In this document: positions 8,250-18,215 of the stretch, one piece after another
Layout: the number at the start of each line of letters is the position of its first letter
Numbering within the stretch: position 1 is the stretch's first letter
Assembly (NCBI GenBank): GCA_007693555.1
Contig: REDJ01000084.1
Span: forward strand, 1 to 47,357
DNA: 47,357 bases
Direction: 5' to 3'
DNA from: Bacteroidota bacterium
Lineage (GTDB): Bacteria > Bacteroidota > Bacteroidia > Bacteroidales > UBA7960
The notes under the pieces: model-generated
Told to the model about the DNA's origin: nothing
Seen by the model: only the letters and a program-made list of their open reading frames with translations
The model's database searches: none
Made by a program: the position numbers and the translations under genes

Positions 8250-9937
8250 ATCCGAGGCTCCAGGGGATCAGCGAAATACCGTATATTTTTCATATGCATG
8301 ACATTGAGCATGCAGTCATCTCACCGGGTTCGCGAAATGCTCCTTTGACACTGGCTTTTGTTTCCCATCCAAATATCAACTGTATCAGTATTACTGACGA
8401 AAGAAGTGCAGCATACTACGCACTGGGTATAGCCCAGCAACTGCAAAAACCCGTTGTTCTGATTTGTACGTCAGGTACTGCACTTGTAAACTTCGGGCCT
8501 GCTATTACTGAGGCTTATTATCTTAAAGTTCCTTTAATCATTTTGTCGGCCGATCGGCCACCCGAATGGATTGATCAGAATGACGGACAAACCATCAGGC
8601 AAAATGATTTTTTCCGTAATGTGGTAAAAAAATCTTTTGTTTTACCGGTGGAAACTGAAAATGAAGAGGACCTTTGGCATTTCAGAAGAATTATGAATGA
8701 AGCTATTGGTACTTGTAAAACAGATAATCCCGGGCCGGTTCATATAAATATTCCGGTTCGCGAGCCACTTTACAGTCCTTTACCTGAAGTCGCAAAAATA
8801 CCCCCTGTTATTTCAGTTACGAGTGGAAACTATGAACTGAATGCAGAACAATGGCAGTCAATAATTCAGAAATGGAATGCATGTTCAAAGAAGCTGATTG
8901 TTTGCGGATTTTCTCCGGTAAGAAATTTAAAACTTGAGAAAATGCTGGGACAATTGGCAGGAGAAAATGAAGCTGTTGTCATCGCAGAAAACCTGTCAAA
9001 TTTGTATGATGATAACTTTATTGATGCACCCGATAGATTCATAGCTGCACTGGATGAAGAAAACAGGGAAAAAATTCAGCCGGAATTGCTCATAACAATA
9101 GGCGGGTCAATCGTTTCGAAAAGATTAAAAAAATATTTACGCACTTTCGCTACTCGTGAGCATTGGCATGTGGATGAATATGATTTACATATTGACACTT
9201 TTAAATCCCTGAATCTGAATATCAGGTTGCAGCCTGAGAATTTCTTTACCAGGTTAACCGGGCAGGGAAGTGCAAATTCTGATTATACCTCTCTGGCGCA
9301 TTCACAGAATATCAGGGCGAAAAAATTGCATGAAGCGTTCATCTCAGAAACTGATTATTCTGATATGAAAGCCTGCAAAATAATCATGGAGCAATTACCT
9401 CCAAATATCAATCTTCACCTGGCAAACAGCACACCTGTAAGATATGCGCAGCTTTTTGGCAGCAATAAATATGTCAATTATTTTTCAAACCGTGGCACTT
9501 CGGGTATTGATGGTTGTGTTTCAACAGCTGCCGGAGCCGCTCTGGTATCGAAAAGATTAAACATACTTCTGGTTGGTGACCTGGGTTTCATATACGACTC
9601 AAATGCCTTATGGTACAATAATTTACCGGGCAATTTGCGCATAATCGTTTTGGATAACGGAGGAGGCAATATTTTTAAACTTATTGAAACCGGTCCTGAG
9701 GTTGAAAAGATAAAACCTTATATTGAAACACCTCATAACGTAAATATAAAAGGTCTTTGCGATGCGTTTGGGGTAAACTACATGTCTGCAGCTAATACAG
9801 AAGAACTTGAAAATATTTTACCTGAGTTTTTCAAACCAAACGGGCTTCCGATTGTTCTTCACATACGAACAAACGGAGAGGTTTCTGCCGATATATTTAA
9901 ACAATATTTTCAAAATATCAGTAAAAAAGATGAGTAA
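8246..9937 (+). CDS. menD: SEPHCHC synthase (2-oxoglutarate decarboxylase component)
   Basis: A 563-residue thiamine-diphosphate enzyme that joins isochorismate and 2-oxoglutarate to give SEPHCHC. The N-terminal pyrimidine-binding domain opens with [15 protein letters not shown] and [13 protein letters not shown], in which the glutamate activates ThDP. The C-terminal domain carries [12 protein letters not shown] and then LDNGGGNIF, the GDG..N-type magnesium/ThDP motif. Length and motif order match MenD. It overlaps menF by 4 bases and menB by 8, so the three are very likely one transcript. Confidence 0.95.
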   Translation: MNPRLQGISEIPYIFHMHDIEHAVISPGSRNAPLTLAFVSHPNINCISITDERSAAYYALGIAQQLQKPVVLICTSGTALVNFGPAITEAYYLKVPLIILSADRPPEWIDQNDGQTIRQNDFFRNVVKKSFVLPVETENEEDLWHFRRIMNEAIGTCKTDNPGPVHINIPVREPLYSPLPEVAKIPPVISVTSGNYELNAEQWQSIIQKWNACSKKLIVCGFSPVRNLKLEKMLGQLAGENEAVVIAENLSNLYDDNFIDAPDRFIAALDEENREKIQPELLITIGGSIVSKRLKKYLRTFATREHWHVDEYDLHIDTFKSLNLNIRLQPENFFTRLTGQGSANSDYTSLAHSQNIRAKKLHEAFISETDYSDMKACKIIMEQLPPNINLHLANSTPVRYAQLFGSNKYVNYFSNRGTSGIDGCVSTAAGAALVSKRLNILLVGDLGFIYDSNALWYNNLPGNLRIIVLDNGGGNIFKLIETGPEVEKIKPYIETPHNVNIKGLCDAFGVNYMSAANTEELENILPEFFKPNGLPIVLHIRTNGEVSADIFKQYFQNISKKDE

Positions 9938-10754
9938 TAAAAGAAACTGGACAACACTGAAAGAATACAGTGAAATAAAATTTGAATTTTTTGAAGGGAT
10001 CGCAAAAATTACCATCAATCGCCCAAGGTATTACAATGCATTTACCCCTGATACAGTTCAGGAAATGAAAGATGCGATGGTCATATGTCGTGAAAATGAC
10101 GAAATTTTCACTGTAATTATAACAGGAGAAGGAGATAAAGCTTTCTGCAGCGGCGGAGACCAGAATGTTAAAAGTTTAGGTGGATACATTGGGAAAGATG
10201 GTGTCCCCAGGTTGAATGTACTGGATTTGCAGAAGCAGATTCGTTCATTGCCCAAACCGGTTATAGCCATGGTAAATGGTTATGCCATTGGGGGGGGCCA
10301 TGTGCTGCATGTAGTATGTGATCTCACCATTGCATCAGAAAATGCCATATTTGGCCAGGTAGGACCTAAAGTGGGAAGCTTTGATGCCGGTTTTGGCTCA
10401 TCCTATCTTGCAAGACATGTAGGTCAGAAAAAAGCCCGGGAGATATGGTTTCTCTGCGACCAGTATTCTGCAGAAGAAGCCCGAGAAATGGGTATGGTAA
10501 ATAAGGTTGTGCCTTTCGATCAACTGGAAGATACTACAGTGGAATGGTGTAAAAAGATGATGAAACGCAGTCCGCTGGCCCTGCGCATGATCAAAATAGG
10601 ACTGAATGCCGAACTTGACGGGCAGGCCGGAATACAGGAACTGGCCGGTAATGCTACTCTGCTCTATTACCTTACCGAAGAGGCACAGGAAGGCAAAAAT
10701 GCATTTCTTGAAAAAAGAGACCCCGATTTTAAGAAATATCCGAGATTCCCGTAA
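9930..10754 (+). CDS. menB: 1,4-dihydroxy-2-naphthoyl-CoA synthase
   Basis: A 274-residue crotonase-fold enzyme that closes the naphthoate ring of succinylbenzoyl-CoA. CSGGDQNV and [20 protein letters not shown] are typical, and the C-terminal KYPRFP tail matches the E. coli type. At the site that separates subtypes this protein has [11 protein letters not shown] with glycine, as in the bicarbonate-dependent E. coli type; type II enzymes have an aspartate there. I chose the ATG at 9930 (MSNKRNW), which overlaps menD by 8 bases. An open frame extends upstream to 9807 but only through menD coding sequence. Confidence 0.95.
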   Translation: MSNKRNWTTLKEYSEIKFEFFEGIAKITINRPRYYNAFTPDTVQEMKDAMVICRENDEIFTVIITGEGDKAFCSGGDQNVKSLGGYIGKDGVPRLNVLDLQKQIRSLPKPVIAMVNGYAIGGGHVLHVVCDLTIASENAIFGQVGPKVGSFDAGFGSSYLARHVGQKKAREIWFLCDQYSAEEAREMGMVNKVVPFDQLEDTTVEWCKKMMKRSPLALRMIKIGLNAELDGQAGIQELAGNATLLYYLTEEAQEGKNAFLEKRDPDFKKYPRFP

Positions 10755-10763
10755 ATTTTAAAC

Positions 10764-10785
10764 GGAACGCTGATGACGCAGATTT
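10764..10785 (+). repeat. Dispersed repeat, copy 1
   Basis: GGAACGCTGATGACGCAGAT begins an AT-rich stretch between menB and menA. It matches the reverse complement of 11804-11824 at 20 of 21 positions, and a weaker copy lies at 43712-43757. The unit resembles small dispersed elements I recall from Bacteroidota intergenic DNA. Confidence 0.6.
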
Positions 10786-10840
10786 ATATGATTGGATTAT
10801 GATATTAATTTTCACGAAATCACAAAGTTTAAAAGAAAAA

Positions 10841-11743
10841 ATGGGAAATACAAAGGCATGGATTGAAGCCGCAAGGCTGAAGACTTTACCCCTGGCGGTA
10901 TCAAGCCCGCTCATGGGAAGTTTTCTGGCGTGGTCAGAAGGTAGCTTTCAGTGGAGTATTTTTACCCTGGCTACAATTACCACCCTGCTGCTTCAAATTT
11001 TGTCAAACCTTGCCAACGATTATGGTGATTTTGCCAGCGGGGCTGACAATGAAGAGCGGGTAGGTCCGCGCCGACTGGTACAAAGTGGACTGATTAGTAC
11101 CACCCAGATGAAAAAAGGCATTGTTTTGAACATCATTCTTGCTTTGATTTCCGGATTGCTTTTGATCTGGTTTGGGGCAGGAGGAAAAGATGCAGGAATA
11201 ATCCTGATTTTTCTGGTCCTGGGTATTTCTGCCATAGTTGCTGCCATAAAATATACTGTTGGAAAAAACCCTTATGGATACAGGGGGCTGGGTGATATTT
11301 CCGTATTTATGTTCTTCGGACTGATTGGAGTTCTGGGCACACATTTTCTTCATACAGGAACTTTTAATCCCTGGCATGCACTGCCTGCTGCTGCTATTGG
11401 CTTGCTAAGTGCCGGAGTGCTGAATCTGAACAACCTGCGCGATTACGAAAGCGATAAAAAAGCACATAAAAGAACGCTTGTGGTTTGGCTGGGAAATCAG
11501 CGTGCCAAGTATTATCATTTAGGATTGATTGTTATATCAGCAATTCTGGGTCCGTTGTACGTGATTTTTAATTATCATTCAGCTTACCAGTTTCTGTTCA
11601 TACTCGCCTTCCCGCTTTTTTTCCGTAATGCAATTGCCGTTTTCCGCTATAATGATCCAATGGAATTATATCCCGAATTAAAAAGACTCGCATTGGCAAC
11701 ACTTGTTTTTGCAATAACTTTTGGCATCGGAATGGTTATATAG
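10841..11743 (+). CDS. menA: 1,4-dihydroxy-2-naphthoate polyprenyltransferase
   Basis: A 300-residue multi-spanning membrane enzyme (about eight hydrophobic helices) that attaches the polyprenyl tail to DHNA and releases CO2. The two aspartate motifs of the UbiA superfamily are intact: NLANDYGDFASGAD near residue 50, and NNLRDYESDKKAHKRT near residue 205. They bind the prenyl diphosphate through magnesium. The ATG at 10841 gives the usual MenA opening (WIEAARLKTLPLA). An in-frame ATG at 10799 would add 14 residues encoded within the repeat-associated spacer and is less likely. The isoprenoid donor could come from the mevalonate genes 8 kb away. Confidence 0.93.
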   Translation: MGNTKAWIEAARLKTLPLAVSSPLMGSFLAWSEGSFQWSIFTLATITTLLLQILSNLANDYGDFASGADNEERVGPRRLVQSGLISTTQMKKGIVLNIILALISGLLLIWFGAGGKDAGIILIFLVLGISAIVAAIKYTVGKNPYGYRGLGDISVFMFFGLIGVLGTHFLHTGTFNPWHALPAAAIGLLSAGVLNLNNLRDYESDKKAHKRTLVVWLGNQRAKYYHLGLIVISAILGPLYVIFNYHSAYQFLFILAFPLFFRNAIAVFRYNDPMELYPELKRLALATLVFAITFGIGMVI

Positions 11744-11803
11744 CAACAATCGGTCTCTGTCCCTTAGTTCTGATTATCAGATCATCAATTTGAAATCAAA
11801 AAA

Positions 11804-11824
11804 AATCCGCGTCATCAGCGTTCC
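11804..11824 (-). repeat. Dispersed repeat, copy 2 (inverted relative to copy 1)
   Basis: AATCCGCGTCATCAGCGTTC, ending in a further C, lies between menA and menC. It is the reverse complement of the 10764 copy with one difference, so the two copies bracket menA in inverted orientation. Confidence 0.6.
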
Positions 11825-11846
11825 ATAATTTTAAGAAGCGTTCAAA

Positions 11847-12890
11847 ATGATCAAAGCCAGAGTCTCAAGAATAGATCTACAGTTTATCACACCCGGACAA
11901 ACTTCCCGTGGTACTTTGAACAGCAAACCTTCCTGGTTTTTTATTTTGGAACATAATGGCTATTCAGGAGTTGGGGAATGCTCTGTTATCGCAGGTTTGA
12001 ACCCCGAATACCCAGATGGCTATGAACAAAAAATATTTGAGATAGCTGAAAAAATCAATTCTGGTGTGGTTCCCTCCCTTGATGACCTTGACGAATTTCC
12101 TTCCATCCGGTTCGGTTTGGAAACTGCGTTGCTTGACCTGCAGCATGAATCGGCAGGAATCCTTTTTCCTTCTGCATTTACACGCGGGGAAAAAGGCATT
12201 CCCATAAACGGACTTATCTGGATGGGGAATAAACAGGAAATGCAATCTCGTATCCGTGAAAAACTTGACCAGGGTTTCAGGGTATTGAAACTAAAAGTCG
12301 GGGCATTGGATTTTGATGAAGAAATATCTTTGCTCAGGAACATCCGCAACCAGTTTAAACCTGCAGACCTGGAAATCCGGCTTGACGCCAATGGTGCTTT
12401 TTCAGTGAATGATGCACCGGAAAAGCTTAAGCAACTTTCAGATTTTCATATACACTCCATAGAACAACCTATAAAAGCTGGTCAATGGGAAGCTATGGCA
12501 GAAATTTGCCATACATCTCCCCTGCCCGTTGCTCTTGACGAAGAATTGATTGGCATAATTAACACAATCATTAAAGAAAAAATGCTTGATACAATAAAAC
12601 CACAATATATTATTCTGAAACCCAGCTTGATTGGGGGTCTTCAGAAAAGCAGGGAATGGATTGACATTGCAGCAGCAAAAAACATCGGCTGGTGGGCAAC
12701 ATCGGCACTTGAAAGTAATGTAGGCCTTAATGCCATTGCACAATGGGTTTTCACTCTTAATCCGGAAATGGTTCAGGGATTAGGCACCGGACAGGTTTTT
12801 AGTAATAATATTGATTCACCTCTTGAATTGTCTGGTCCGTTGCTCTACCACCGGGTTAATGTTAGCTGGGATTACAGCCGGATTTTATAG
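11847..12890 (+). CDS. menC: o-Succinylbenzoate synthase
   Basis: A 347-residue enolase-superfamily enzyme that dehydrates SHCHC to o-succinylbenzoate. The catalytic set appears in order: LKLKVG near residue 150 (lysine), EIRLDANGAF near 180 (first metal aspartate), HSIEQPI near 205 (glutamate), VALDEEL near 230 (second aspartate), and ILKPSLIGG near 255 (second lysine). The start at 11847 follows copy 2 of the dispersed repeat. About 180 bases separate its stop from the next gene, so a fresh promoter there is possible although none is clear. Confidence 0.93.
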   Translation: MIKARVSRIDLQFITPGQTSRGTLNSKPSWFFILEHNGYSGVGECSVIAGLNPEYPDGYEQKIFEIAEKINSGVVPSLDDLDEFPSIRFGLETALLDLQHESAGILFPSAFTRGEKGIPINGLIWMGNKQEMQSRIREKLDQGFRVLKLKVGALDFDEEISLLRNIRNQFKPADLEIRLDANGAFSVNDAPEKLKQLSDFHIHSIEQPIKAGQWEAMAEICHTSPLPVALDEELIGIINTIIKEKMLDTIKPQYIILKPSLIGGLQKSREWIDIAAAKNIGWWATSALESNVGLNAIAQWVFTLNPEMVQGLGTGQVFSNNIDSPLELSGPLLYHRVNVSWDYSRIL

Positions 12891-13070
12891 CAAAAAGCTA
12901 CCGTTTCCATCGCAATAAAAAGTTATCATTATTTTTCAACAAAGCCTGTTTTTAAGGATCAAAACCTTTATTTTTACTTTTCACAGACAGCACCTGAAAA
13001 GCTTATAAAATTAATATTTAAAGGGGTTTTTTAACCGGTTTTTAGTTATTACATCAAATGCCAGCTGCTA
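12891..13070 (+). other. AT-rich leader before the PorE-like gene
   Basis: This 180-base spacer holds many T-runs and a small AACCGGTT palindrome near 13033-13040. I see no open frame, RNA gene or convincing TAnnTTTG promoter element. Confidence 0.4.
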
Positions 13071-15677
13071 ATGAAGCTTTGGGGTTTTATCTTTATCCTA
13101 TATGGTGCTCTTATCATTTCTCAGGCAGAGGAATTACAAGCCAGCTTCCCTGAGCAGGGAGAGGGATTCATCGCCCTTGACCTTGGGCAGGCAAAAACCT
13201 ATCTCCAGAAGGCAATTGAAAGTGGGCATGACAGTCTTACGATAAACCTTGCGGAAGTACTTTTCTATATGGGAGAATATGAAGATGCCCTTAATTTTTA
13301 TCGGAAATCCGAAACCCTTTCACTCATATCCACTTTACAACAAAAACGCAATTTTACCCATACAGCCCGCCTGCTAAATACCACATCAGGTTATGAATCT
13401 TCAACAGGATACTTTTACAGGGATTGGGAGTTTGATGCAAAAAACATGAAGCCTTTTTCAGGTAATTCAGCAAAAGAGGACTTTGCTCCTTTTAACTGGA
13501 ATAATATTCTCTTTGTTACCTCTTCCAGAAAATCATCCCGAAGGTTTTTTTCTTTTTCAAACAAACCTTTTCTAAACGTTTACGCTTTCGATGAAAATCA
13601 TGAGCAGATTCGTCTCCCTGACTTTCTCCCCCGCCGTTTAAATACCCGGTTTCATGATGGGCCAATTGCAATATCCGCTGATACAAACCTGGTTGTTATT
13701 ACCCGTAACTTTAAAAGGCCTAATTTACGGGACGAGCACAACCTTTACCTTGAGTATTATGTAAGAGAAAACAGTCGATGGAGTGATGGAAGAATGTTTC
13801 CATTTTCTGACGATCGGTATTCTATGCAACACCCCTGGTATGATGACAAAAATCAAACTTTGTATTTCTCGTCTGACATGCCCGGTGGATATGGAGGATT
13901 TGATTTATACAAAGCAAAATGGAACGGTAAAGAATGGGAAACCCCGGTAAATCTGGGACCGGATATCAATTCCCCTTACGACGAAGTATTCCCTTCGCTT
14001 TCCCCTGACGGAGATCTTATCTATTCTACCAATCACATTGAAACCCATGGAGGGCTTGACATTGTTCTATACCGCGATGGCATGAGAAATCTGTTTCCCA
14101 AACCCATCAACTCCCCATATGATGACTTTGCAATAAGCTTTGATGGGGACTCACTGGGCTTTTTTTCAACCAACAGGGTAACCGGTATATTAAAAGACAA
14201 TATTTATGTTTTCAATATTCCCGACCCCTTCCCCATCGAATATAACTTTTTTGCCACAGTTAAAGATGCGGAAACACTTGATCCTGTCAATGAAGCTCTT
14301 GTAGCTTTTGGTTCCGATGAGAAAAATGTATTTGGAATAGTCATCACTGATGAAGATGGCCGTGGTTTATTGTTTCGCAGCGCTCCTGATCCGGGAGTTT
14401 TTAATTTTGAAGTAAGCAAATCAGGCTATCATGCTCTCAGACTCAGCAATGATGAGTTCAGACCCGAAGATCAGCATTTTAATATTACATTCCTGCTGGA
14501 ACAAATGCCCGAGATAGAATTAATTACCCAAGGACTGATTGTTCTCTATTTTGAAAATGACATCCCCCCCATTGCACGAATGGGCTATAGATCTGTGGCA
14601 GACTATGAAGCAGCATATAATATTTATTTGAAAAACCGTGATCTCTATTTTCAAAACAGCATAAATACAAGGGAAGAACTGGATGATTTTTTTGAAAAGG
14701 TTGACTCCTCAATGCTTAAACTCAGGTCATTTCTCCCTTATTTACAGGAACAACTTGAGGCAGGATTCGATTTTTCAATTGAATTAACTGCATATGCAAG
14801 TCCGCTGGCAACAAGCAGATACAATGAATTACTCTCCAGGAGAAGAAATGCATCTGTTAAGAACTTCTTCCACAATCAGCTGGATTTTGATTTTCAAACA
14901 TACATTGATAATGAGCGTATAATATTTAATGAAATAATTATAGGCGACACCAAAGCACCTTCTCAAGTTTCAGCCAGCCGTACTGATCGTCAACGATCGG
15001 TATACAGTGTGGAAGCTTCGCGGGAGAGAAGAGTACATCTGGAATGGGAGATGATTCCCACTGAAAGGATAATGATTGCAGACAAGCCTTTGGAACAAAT
15101 ATCACCTGTTGATGTTGAACCGGTAATTGAGGAAGAAATAGTGGAGGTTGAATTATTCCCTACTCATTTTATCATTGTCGGTTCATTGAGAACAATGAGC
15201 AGGGCAAGGGAGTTACTACGTGAGCTGGAAGGCAAAGGAGTGAGAAGTGCCGGTATTTTGGAAAGTCCTGTAGACGGAAATTTCAGAGTATATCATAGTG
15301 CTTATCAATCAAGGCGTCAGGCCATTAATGAAATCAGACAGATAAGAACTGATTTCACACCTGATGCATGGATATTTACCAAAGAAGCAGATACAGATAA
15401 ACCTACTTTTGTAGCAACACCTTCTCCGGACGAAGTTACTAAAGAGCTTCGCTATTACATTATTATAGGAGCTTTCAGAAACTTCAGCGGTGCTGAGGCC
15501 ACATTACAAAGGGCCAGATTGCAAGGTATTGAAACTGTTGGAATTCTTGAGGATACTCCTCATGGCTTTTATCATGTATATTTTAATTCATATCCAAATC
15601 TGAGACAGGCCCGGGAGGCACTTAATGAGGTAAGAAGAAATATTTCAGGTGATGCCTGGATACTCAGAAAAAAGTAA
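13071..15677 (+). CDS. PorE-like outer-membrane protein: TPR, PD40, CRD, OmpA, two SPOR domains
   Basis: An 868-residue exported protein. Residues 1-19 form a signal peptide (KLWGFIFILYGALIIS). The domains in order are a short TPR-like segment at about 35-85, PD40 beta-propeller blades at about 230-360 (LYFSSDMPGGYGGFDLY, VFPSLSPDGDLIYST), a carboxypeptidase-regulatory-like domain at about 385-470, and an OmpA-like peptidoglycan-binding domain at about 495-620 (AYASPLATSRYNELLSRRR). Two C-terminal SPOR domains follow, beginning near 696 (FIIVGSL) and 788 (YYIIIGAF). The first four match PorE, the T9SS protein that ties the secretion ring to peptidoglycan. Added SPOR domains, which bind glycan strands lacking stem peptides, suggest a septal or remodelling role. 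It sits inside the men cluster, only 10 bases ahead of menE. Confidence 0.8.
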   Translation: MKLWGFIFILYGALIISQAEELQASFPEQGEGFIALDLGQAKTYLQKAIESGHDSLTINLAEVLFYMGEYEDALNFYRKSETLSLISTLQQKRNFTHTARLLNTTSGYESSTGYFYRDWEFDAKNMKPFSGNSAKEDFAPFNWNNILFVTSSRKSSRRFFSFSNKPFLNVYAFDENHEQIRLPDFLPRRLNTRFHDGPIAISADTNLVVITRNFKRPNLRDEHNLYLEYYVRENSRWSDGRMFPFSDDRYSMQHPWYDDKNQTLYFSSDMPGGYGGFDLYKAKWNGKEWETPVNLGPDINSPYDEVFPSLSPDGDLIYSTNHIETHGGLDIVLYRDGMRNLFPKPINSPYDDFAISFDGDSLGFFSTNRVTGILKDNIYVFNIPDPFPIEYNFFATVKDAETLDPVNEALVAFGSDEKNVFGIVITDEDGRGLLFRSAPDPGVFNFEVSKSGYHALRLSNDEFRPEDQHFNITFLLEQMPEIELITQGLIVLYFENDIPPIARMGYRSVADYEAAYNIYLKNRDLYFQNSINTREELDDFFEKVDSSMLKLRSFLPYLQEQLEAGFDFSIELTAYASPLATSRYNELLSRRRNASVKNFFHNQLDFDFQTYIDNERIIFNEIIIGDTKAPSQVSASRTDRQRSVYSVEASRERRVHLEWEMIPTERIMIADKPLEQISPVDVEPVIEEEIVEVELFPTHFIIVGSLRTMSRARELLRELEGKGVRSAGILESPVDGNFRVYHSAYQSRRQAINEIRQIRTDFTPDAWIFTKEADTDKPTFVATPSPDEVTKELRYYIIIGAFRNFSGAEATLQRARLQGIETVGILEDTPHGFYHVYFNSYPNLRQAREALNEVRRNISGDAWILRKK

Positions 15678-15687
15678 GACTAATTTT

Positions 15688-16776
15688 ATGATGAATAATT
15701 ATAAAAGCCTTACTCTGAACAGCAAATATTATGCTCCTGAAGTTTTGCCGGATCTATGCCGAAAAAAGTTTCTCAATAATTCTGTGCCTGTATGGGAAAG
15801 AAACGTTTTTGATTTCATCCGGGAATGGCTGAATGATGAAGACTTCATTAATATAAAAACTTCAGGTTCTACCGGCAAGCCAAGAACTCTCTCACTGAAA
15901 AAAGCCTGGATGGCTTATTCAGCAGAAAAGACTTGTGATTTCTTTCGGTTGAATAATAAAAGTACTGCCTTGCTTTGCCTTCCTGCGTCCTTCATAGCAG
16001 GCCGAATGATGATAGTCAGGGCATTTGTGTCAGGGTGTAATCTGATTTTAAAAGAACCCTCTGGTCGGCCTTTTAAAGATTTGCCCATCAGCATTGATTT
16101 CGCTGCCATTACTCCCTTTCAGCTATATCAATCGCTTGAAGACCTGGGTTCTGGTTCACCGGTAAAAACGCTCATTGTTGGAGGTGGTGAAATAAGCCAT
16201 GTACTTGAGAGGGATATACAAAAGTTGCCGGTTGAAATCCACGCTACTTATGGCATGACTGAAACCAGCAGTCATATCGCCCTTCGAAAGGTAAATGGCC
16301 GGGAAAGATCAGACTTTTATACCGTTTTGGGAGAAACAAAAATCAGTGTAGATGAAAACAGTTGTCTGGTAATTGAAAACCCGCAACTCTTTGACGGTGT
16401 GCTAAAAACAAATGATGTGGTTGAAATTGTCAACAACAGGCAATTTCGATGGAAAGGCCGGTATGATAACATCATCAATAGCGGAGGGATAAAAATCCAA
16501 CCGGAAGAATTGGAAAACTCAATTTCTCAGATTATCAGTGTAAATTTTGCCATCAGTTCCATTCAGGATGAAAGGCTGGGTGAAGGGGTAGCACTGGTTT
16601 TGGAACGGGAAGGTATCGCACCCGAAGAAGAAAATAAGCTTATAGATGAAATCAGAAAAATAGTTCACCACTATTCTTTACCTGTAAGGGTTTTTTGCAT
16701 CCCTGTATTCCCAAAGACACCCACCGGTAAGATAAACCGGCCTGAACTCAGGCGAATAATCAACAAAATCAGGTAA
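15688..16776 (+). CDS. menE: o-Succinylbenzoate-CoA ligase (short form)
   Basis: A 362-residue adenylate-forming enzyme that makes o-succinylbenzoyl-CoA from OSB, ATP and CoA. The ATP-binding loop KTSGSTGKPRTL is near residue 53, ATYGMTETSSH near 190, WKGRYDNIINSGG near 256, and the C-terminal lysine motif PKTPTGKINRPELR near 345. About 360 residues is shorter than typical acyl-CoA ligases (around 490) but all core motifs are kept, in line with compact MenE forms in Bacteroidota. I chose the ATG at 15688, with a second at 15691. Upstream in-frame codons lie within the preceding gene. Confidence 0.92.
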   Translation: MMNNYKSLTLNSKYYAPEVLPDLCRKKFLNNSVPVWERNVFDFIREWLNDEDFINIKTSGSTGKPRTLSLKKAWMAYSAEKTCDFFRLNNKSTALLCLPASFIAGRMMIVRAFVSGCNLILKEPSGRPFKDLPISIDFAAITPFQLYQSLEDLGSGSPVKTLIVGGGEISHVLERDIQKLPVEIHATYGMTETSSHIALRKVNGRERSDFYTVLGETKISVDENSCLVIENPQLFDGVLKTNDVVEIVNNRQFRWKGRYDNIINSGGIKIQPEELENSISQIISVNFAISSIQDERLGEGVALVLEREGIAPEEENKLIDEIRKIVHHYSLPVRVFCIPVFPKTPTGKINRPELRRIINKIR

Positions 16777-16785
16777 ACATACCTG
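16770..16785. terminator. Small hairpin between convergent menE and patatin genes
   Basis: CAGGTA (16770-16775) and TACCTG (16780-16785) form a perfect 6-bp stem with a 4-base loop that includes the menE stop. On the minus strand it is followed by ATTTTGTT, so it may end the patatin transcript. The T-run is weak. Confidence 0.3.
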
Positions 16786-16790
16786 AAGTA

Positions 16791-18029
16791 TCAGTTTCTT
16801 GCAGCAGCAAGTTTTCTTCGGGTTTCTTTGTATTTCTCCCAGTCAAATTCATTTAAAAAACGAAGCGCTTCACGGGCACCGAGTATAAACATATTCACCT
16901 GCTCTTCTCTGCTGATTTCAAAGTCCAGCCAGTTAAAATCCTTATCAGCATCAATATGACAAATGAGCTGAGAATAATCTGGATTACGCTTCAGAAAATC
17001 ATAGTCATAAATCTGGCGCATAGTACTGATCATGGCACCTGCCATGGATTTAAGTCCTTTTATTTTGGAATAGGACTCCCTGAATGTACTCAAACGAACT
17101 CCGAAAGTTGGCATGCGGGGTACACCTCCGTCGGTGCGGTGAAATACGTTTATGGGAAAGTTGGAAAGCATACCTCCATCCACAAAAGTTACTTTTTCGG
17201 GCACAGGTCCAAAATAGCGACAATGTTCAATCCATGCCTGATTACTTTTTTGGCCGGCATTGGGAATATTTTCCCATGTAACGGGTTCAAAAAACAAAGG
17301 TATTGACATGGATGTGCGTACCAATTCGGCAGGAGAAACCTTATCCGGATTTGCAAAAAACAATCCGGTCATACGTGGAAATTCAATCTTGCTATGGGTT
17401 GTAATATCGGCAGCTATAATAGCAAGCCGGGGCAGAAGGCCGTCAGGAGAATATCCTCCGGTATGTTTTAAGCCCGGTGGAAGCTTGGTTCTGAGTGATT
17501 TCAAATCAGCCATTGTGCTGATTTGATTGGCTGCCAGTTCGGTTGTGATCCAGTTGGTAAAATTCTCTCCGGGATTTAAACCAAGGCGGCGTGTCAGTAT
17601 CCGGTAGAGTCTTATTGCATGGCGTGCAAGGTACCAGCCCATACCCGATTCACCCCTAATGGCGCGTTGTATGAGTCTTTTCACTGCCCGATCCCCATCT
17701 ACCAAATCAAAAAGATCCTTTTTGCTCAGAATTTTAAGTATTGCTTCAGATTTTGTATCCTGCACAGGACCCAGTCCGGCAAGCATAATGGTATTAATGG
17801 CACCCGCAGAAGTTCCGGCAAGGCTGAAAAAACGAATGCCGGCTTTTTCAAGAACATAGGTATAACCCACCAGTGCAATACCAAGTACTCCCCCTCCCTC
17901 CTGCACCAGGTCAACGTATTGGTTCCCCTCTCCATCTTCTATATCCGAATAGCGCTTTTTACTTTTTACAAGTTTTTCAACTTCAGTTAAAATTTGCTGA
18001 AATTCGGTGTTTTCCAAAAATTCTCTCAT
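16791..18029 (-). CDS. Patatin-like phospholipase
   Basis: A 412-residue predicted lipid acyl hydrolase. The patatin signatures are present: the oxyanion loop EGGGVLGIALVG near residue 45, the nucleophile GTSAGAIN near residue 74 (GxSxG serine), and the dyad aspartate in FVDGGMLSNFPI near residue 285. Its catalytic Ser-Asp pair therefore looks intact. There is no obvious signal peptide, so it may act in the cytoplasm or be peripherally bound, and the lipid substrate is unknown. It converges on menE with a 14-base gap and is not part of that operon. Confidence 0.88.
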   Translation of the reverse strand: MREFLENTEFQQILTEVEKLVKSKKRYSDIEDGEGNQYVDLVQEGGGVLGIALVGYTYVLEKAGIRFFSLAGTSAGAINTIMLAGLGPVQDTKSEAILKILSKKDLFDLVDGDRAVKRLIQRAIRGESGMGWYLARHAIRLYRILTRRLGLNPGENFTNWITTELAANQISTMADLKSLRTKLPPGLKHTGGYSPDGLLPRLAIIAADITTHSKIEFPRMTGLFFANPDKVSPAELVRTSMSIPLFFEPVTWENIPNAGQKSNQAWIEHCRYFGPVPEKVTFVDGGMLSNFPINVFHRTDGGVPRMPTFGVRLSTFRESYSKIKGLKSMAGAMISTMRQIYDYDFLKRNPDYSQLICHIDADKDFNWLDFEISREEQVNMFILGAREALRFLNEFDWEKYKETRRKLAAARN

Positions 18030-18215
18030 GTTGTTTAGGTTTAATGAAATTCCATCTGCCTGAACTCGATTTTCAAGACCTGAAAGTTGATAAAACAGGC
18101 AATTCAGAATATTTATAATTTACCTCAATTTAGTAAAAATTTGACTGGGAAAAAAGATTTTTCAAACGAAATTAGTTTTACTTTTATAATTCAAAAATCA
18201 CAAAAAAGGATTGTA

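Noticed and set aside
9807-9929. Upstream extension of menB by 41 codons
   Set aside because: The extra residues overlap menD coding sequence and do not match the MenB family N-terminus; the ATG at 9930 does.
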